Shown piece after piece: positions 5,010-7,356 of a stretch of DNA of 7,356 bases. This DNA comes from an uncultured Eubacteriales bacterium (lineage in GTDB: Bacteria; Bacillota; Clostridia; Oscillospirales; Acutalibacteraceae), in NCBI GenBank assembly GCA_900313125.1, contig OMPZ01000194.1:1-7356 (forward strand), written 5' to 3'. The notes beneath the pieces were generated by a model. It worked only from the letters and a program-made list of their open reading frames with translations. It was not told the DNA's origin and searched no databases. Within the stretch, counting starts at the first letter, position 1; each line of letters opens with the position of its first letter. Made by a program: the position numbers and the translations under genes.

Positions 5010-6494
5010 ATGAAAAGACTCGCTTTATTATTTGCTATGGCGGCGATCGCCGTTTTTGCGTTCTCGCTCGACGCGTCTGCCGAAGCAGGCTTTTGGGAAA
5101 GGAAAACGCTTGACGGTACTTCAACAGGTACTGTCACATTTGACTATAACGAAGAGAACCTTAAGTCAGGTGAATTTATCTCACCGATGATGATACAATT
5201 CTGCCCCGGCTCGTTTTATCACGATTTCCCGTATGAGTGTACGCAGCGCGTTGTGTACACCAACAATCTGAGCAGACCGATAACGGGAAAGCTCACGATC
5301 ACGAGCGAAGCGATAAAGGGCGGAAAGGTCGAGATAGACGTAGACCTCGGCGAGCGCGGCGATAGCTGGAACGCGGTAGATTATGTAGAATTTCAGCTTC
5401 TCGGCCATCTCGGCGAGGAGGATTATTTCCCCGAGATAGTTCTGACGCTCGACGACGAGCCGCAGTATGTTTATTATGATACCCTGCGCTTTTATCGGCA
5501 TGAATATGTAGAGTACAACGTCGGCGTAGGCAAAAAGATCGAGATAGAGACGAACCAGAGCGGCTTTGATTATACCTTCACAAGCGTTGATGAAAAGATC
5601 GCGAAGGTGAACGGCAGCACCGTTGAGGGCGTAGCAGACGGCGACGTTTACCTCAAGGGGCATTGCGAAAGCGAGGAAGCGATGTGGATCTACAGCGACG
5701 TTGTGTATATTATCCATGTCGGCACAGCCGCAAAGGAAAGCGACTCCGACAAAAACAATTCAACGAACAATAATACATATCCGTACGAAAACGCTGTCAG
5801 AGATCACTCGACAGATGAAGCGATAACGATAACTCCGGGCTACTACGAGTTGAGAGACGACACGCTGTATTATTGTTTCCTGGTCGAGAACAACACAGAA
5901 AGCGAGCTGACAGCAACGACCGTATGTGTCAGCGACGCGCTGCCAAAGGGCAAATGCTCCGAAAAAAAGGAGCTCACGCCACAAAACGGCGGCGAAGCCT
6001 TTTATTTGCCGCTGACCACGGAGTTCCTCGAGCGCGGACGTACGGGCGAAAGATTCCCGACGGAGATCACGGCAGTTGCCGAGGTCGACGGCGAATTTAC
6101 CTCAACGACCGAGACGCTGGAGCTTTCCGTTGCAAACTACACCTGGTACGAATGCTATGTTGGCAGCGTAAACGACCTGCCGTCGGATTACTTCTGGTTA
6201 AGCAGCGACGACAGCATCGTTAGCGCTAAAACAAAATCTTTTGCCGCTCTAAAGGCCGGCACCGCGACGCTCGTTGGCTCACGCGGCACCGAGCTTTACC
6301 GATACAACGTTCTCGTTACTCCGCAGCCGAGCGGCAGCATCGAAAGACTGCCATTCGATTTATCGGGCATTATTGAATATATCCCGACCATAGTTTTCGT
6401 TTTGCTTGTTGTGATCGTGTTCTTCCGAGTTAGGAAAAGCAAGAAAAACGCTCAGCGGACGCCTACTGACAACGGGATACCCTGGGAGCAGTAA
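5010..6494 (+). CDS. Exported membrane-anchored protein with Ig-like (Big_2-like) modules, paralog 2
   Basis: This 494-residue protein has the same layout as the preceding gene: signal peptide (about 1-24, cleavage after DASA), N-terminal beta-rich domain, Ig-like module (about 168-237, core FTSVDEKIAKVNGSTVEGVA), Ser/Asn/Asp-rich linker (242-260), second beta-rich domain, Ig-like module (about 376-437, core WLSSDDSIVSAKTKSFAALK), transmembrane segment (about 454-473) and a basic tail (RVRKSKK) that runs 20 residues further than in paralog 1. Shared blocks include TS-x2-IK-x-GK in the N-terminal domain and WLSSDxSIVS in the last module, so the two genes arose by duplication, though they have diverged widely. 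GGAGGTG (4999-5005) precedes the ATG. It is co-transcribed from 3531 and ends 2 nt from a convergent gene. No function can be named. Confidence 0.87.
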   Translation: MKRLALLFAMAAIAVFAFSLDASAEAGFWERKTLDGTSTGTVTFDYNEENLKSGEFISPMMIQFCPGSFYHDFPYECTQRVVYTNNLSRPITGKLTITSEAIKGGKVEIDVDLGERGDSWNAVDYVEFQLLGHLGEEDYFPEIVLTLDDEPQYVYYDTLRFYRHEYVEYNVGVGKKIEIETNQSGFDYTFTSVDEKIAKVNGSTVEGVADGDVYLKGHCESEEAMWIYSDVVYIIHVGTAAKESDSDKNNSTNNNTYPYENAVRDHSTDEAITITPGYYELRDDTLYYCFLVENNTESELTATTVCVSDALPKGKCSEKKELTPQNGGEAFYLPLTTEFLERGRTGERFPTEITAVAEVDGEFTSTTETLELSVANYTWYECYVGSVNDLPSDYFWLSSDDSIVSAKTKSFAALKAGTATLVGSRGTELYRYNVLVTPQPSGSIERLPFDLSGIIEYIPTIVFVLLVVIVFFRVRKSKKNAQRTPTDNGIPWEQ

Positions 6495-6496
6495 CG

Positions 6497-6856
6497 CTAT
6501 CTGTACTTACCGCAGCCGGAACACCAGAGCTTTTCATGACCGTTTAGCTCGCCGCAGTCGGGGCATATCCATGTTCCGCCCTTGCGTAAATGGACCTTTG
6601 CCATCGTTGGATAGGAGTGGTACGCGTCCGAGCGCGGATACGACTCCGACGCATTCGTCACGTTCATTGCCGCGCTGTGAAGGTAGCCGTTTCCCATTCC
6701 GCTGAACGCGCGTATGCCTGTGGTGGGAGGATTGGTGGCTGTCACCCTATCGGTGACCGGCGATGTGACGAGCGTACTTTCATAAAGCTCGCCGCCGCAT
6801 TTCGAGCAGAAATTGGCTCTTGAGTCGTTCCACGAATTACATTTTTTGCAGATCAT
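6497..6856 (-). CDS. Small double zinc-finger protein (N-terminal zinc ribbon, C-terminal RanBP2-type finger)
   Basis: This 119-residue soluble protein has a four-Cys zinc ribbon at the N-terminus (C3-x2-C6 and C17-x2-C20, FCSKCGGEL) and a second zinc site at the C-terminus (C98-x2-C101 and C112-x2-C115). The latter fits the RanBP2-type pattern W-x-C-x2-C-x3-N-x6-C-x2-C exactly, from W96 to C115. Between them lies a Ser/Thr/Pro/Asn-rich, probably disordered stretch (25-90). Bacterial proteins with such ribbons often serve as interaction or nucleic-acid-binding modules, but no target is evident here. ATG 6856 has AAAGGAG (6867-6873) 10 nt upstream. The gene faces the second surface-protein gene, with only 2 nt between stop codons, so its mRNA end must overlap that gene. 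Confidence 0.82.
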   Translation of the reverse strand: MICKKCNSWNDSRANFCSKCGGELYESTLVTSPVTDRVTATNPPTTGIRAFSGMGNGYLHSAAMNVTNASESYPRSDAYHSYPTMAKVHLRKGGTWICPDCGELNGHEKLWCSGCGKYR

Positions 6857-6879
6857 ACTTTATGTTCTCCTTTGCAATG

Positions 6880-6908
6880 ATAATACTTTGGCAACAAAAC
6901 AATCGCAA
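6880..6908 (-). promoter_or_regulatory. Candidate promoter of the zinc-finger gene
   Basis: On the minus strand TTGCGA (6903-6908) and TATTAT (6880-6885) are spaced 17 nt apart, four and five matches to consensus. The predicted start, near 6873, would fall at the edge of the ribosome site AAAGGAG (6867-6873), giving an unusually short leader, so an upstream promoter in the AT-rich DNA is also possible. Confidence 0.35.
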
Positions 6909-6941
6909 ATAATAAAACTATTTCTCTAACAAAGACACCTT

Positions 6942-6966
6942 GCGGGGGCTTTCCGATCGCCCCCGC
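6942..6966. repeat. Perfect 8-bp GC-rich hairpin without T-run
   Basis: GCGGGGGC (6942-6949) and GCCCCCGC (6959-6966) pair perfectly around a 9-nt loop (TTTCCGATC). Neither strand has a T-run directly after the stem, so it is not a standard terminator. TCCGA (6952-6956) could alternatively pair with TCGGA (6973-6977). Confidence 0.7.
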
Positions 6967-7063
6967 GCCCCTTCGGATACAAAAAATAAATTAATATTTG
7001 TATTATTTTTTTGCCACATTAATAATACTATTATCACCGCAACCCCCATAATTATTCGGCAAT

Positions 7064-7079
7064 CAAGCGGCTGCAGGCA
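7064..7079 (+). repeat. 16-bp direct repeat, copy 1
   Basis: CAAGCGGCTGCAGGCA occurs here and again, identically, at 7271-7286, 207 nt downstream. Both copies continue with a similar A/T-ATTC-(C)GC flank. It belongs to the repeat cluster at the right end. Confidence 0.85.
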
Positions 7080-7120
7080 AATTCGCGGTTGTAGGTTCTC
7101 TAAGGCGCAGTTTTATCGCC

Positions 7121-7152
7121 GCGCGGCTCGGCGCATCCGATGCGCCTACTTC
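7121..7152 (-). repeat. GTAG-tagged hairpin repeat, copy 1 (minus orientation)
   Basis: On the minus strand this reads GAAGTAG, then a 7-bp perfect hairpin (plus-strand arms GGCGCAT 7130-7136 and ATGCGCC 7140-7146, 3-nt loop), then a GAGCCGCGC flank. It is inverted relative to copy 2: bases 7121-7133 and 7143-7152 are exact reverse complements of 7251-7263 and 7232-7241, while the 9 nt inside the hairpin differ. The GTAG next to a hairpin resembles REP elements. Confidence 0.8.
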
Positions 7153-7187
7153 TTTTGGTGCAGAATATACTTTGTGTTACAAATTCA

Positions 7188-7203
7188 ACCGAACTTTATC
7201 GGT
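7188..7203. repeat. Small inverted repeat between hairpin copies 1 and 2
   Basis: ACCGA (7188-7192) and TCGGT (7199-7203) form a 5-bp stem with a 6-nt loop in the spacer between the two oppositely oriented hairpin repeats. It is short enough to be chance. Confidence 0.3.
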
Positions 7204-7215
7204 ACAATAACACCT

Positions 7216-7241
7216 TCTCCGCGCTTTAAACGAAGTAGGCG
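7216..7241 (+). repeat. 105-nt-period repeat leader, copy 1
   Basis: The 26 nt here (beginning TCTCCGCGC and ending AAGTAGGCG) match 7321-7346 at 23 of 26 positions, exactly 105 nt apart. This leader runs into the GTAG-tagged hairpin in both places, so the repeated unit is longer than the hairpin itself. Confidence 0.8.
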
Positions 7242-7263
7242 TGCTGGGCACGCCGAGCCGCGC
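7232..7263 (+). repeat. GTAG-tagged hairpin repeat, copy 2 (plus orientation)
   Basis: GAAGTAG leads into a perfect 7-bp hairpin (GGCGTGC 7238-7244, loop TGG, GCACGCC 7248-7254) and the flank GAGCCGCGC. The stem differs from copies 1 and 3 at three base pairs, yet pairing is kept on both sides of the loop. Confidence 0.8.
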
Positions 7264-7265
7264 GG

Positions 7266-7286
7266 GCAGCCAAGCGGCTGCAGGCA
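7266..7286 (+). repeat. 16-bp direct repeat copy 2 within a second hairpin
   Basis: The second CAAGCGGCTGCAGGCA (7271-7286) is here part of a 6-bp hairpin: GCAGCC (7266-7271), loop AAGC, GGCTGC (7276-7281). At copy 1 the left arm is altered (GCAATC), so this stem is weaker there. Confidence 0.8.
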
Positions 7287-7320
7287 TATTCCGCTGTATT
7301 TGATCGACAAAACAACATCA

Positions 7321-7356
7321 TCTCCGCGCCTTAAATTAAGTAGGCGCATCGAATGC
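7321..7356 (+). repeat. GTAG-tagged hairpin repeat, copy 3 (cut by window edge)
   Basis: This copy repeats the 7216-7241 leader (7321-7346), has GTAG at 7340-7343, and begins a hairpin: GGCGCAT (7343-7349), loop CGA, ATGC (7353-7356). The window ends there. If the element is intact, the next bases should be GCC, completing the 7-bp stem. Confidence 0.75.

Larger units (their letters stand above)
6857..7356. other. Gene-free repeat-rich stretch
   Basis: About 500 nt with no credible coding frame. From left to right it holds the zinc-finger gene's leader and candidate promoter, a GC-rich hairpin (6942-6966), an AT-rich segment (about 6979-7036) with the inverted repeat ATAATA-C-TATTAT (7022-7034), and a cluster of structured repeats (7064-7356) described in separate entries. 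Base composition swings sharply between GC-only hairpins and AT-only stretches, unlike the neighbouring genes. Confidence 0.8.

Noticed and set aside
5181..5717. 178-codon minus-strand open frame
   Set aside because: It is antisense to the second surface-protein gene; no ribosome site and no motif.
3589..6494. Sortase-anchored LPXTG surface proteins
   Set aside because: No LPXTG-like motif precedes the C-terminal hydrophobic segments, so membrane anchoring is the simpler reading.
6942..6966. Terminator call for the GC hairpin
   Set aside because: There is no T-run on either strand after the stem and no gene ends near it.
7064..7356. Possible CRISPR array
   Set aside because: The repeats are few, differ in orientation and internal sequence, and have a period near 105 nt with related rather than unique spacers, which does not fit CRISPR.

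Overview
This 7.4-kb window looks like chromosomal DNA from a Gram-positive anaerobe of the class Clostridia, probably near the Ruminococcus/Oscillospiraceae group. The reasons are strong AGGAGG-like ribosome binding sites, consensus sigma-A-type promoters, a DUF2975 plus small Xre regulator pair, a TIGR03905 (TSCPD-type) four-cysteine protein, and an M50 protease gene of the SpoIVFB type. The taxon is an inference; no rRNA or tRNA gene is present.

Left part (1-1436, minus strand): a tightly packed operon of four genes read toward the left edge. In transcription order these are a small polytopic membrane protein, a DUF2975 membrane protein, a 70-residue Xre-type HTH regulator, and the start of a larger membrane protein that resembles the N-terminus of DUF4153/DUF4173 proteins and runs off the window. 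Overlapping stops and starts suggest translational coupling. A near-consensus promoter lies at 1470-1498.

Middle part (1655-3511, plus strand): divergently from that operon run a 90-residue single-pass membrane protein and, overlapping it by 14 nt, an intramembrane M50 metalloprotease. A TSCPD-type four-cysteine protein and a cytosolic cyclophilin follow, closed by a GC-rich terminator.

Right part (3531-6856): a consensus extended -10 promoter drives two tandem paralogous genes for exported proteins. Each has a signal peptide, two Ig-like (Big_2-like) modules, a C-terminal membrane anchor and a short basic tail. Neither matches a family I can name. A convergent gene for a small protein with two zinc-finger motifs, the second an exact RanBP2-type pattern, ends only 2 nt from the second paralog.

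Right end (6857-7356): about 500 nt without a gene. It holds a GC-rich hairpin, AT-rich stretches and a cluster of structured repeats. Three copies of a GTAG-tagged hairpin occur in both orientations, with compensatory stem changes between copies, and the last copy is cut by the window edge. This resembles REP/BIME-type palindromic elements and is the most unusual feature of the window.
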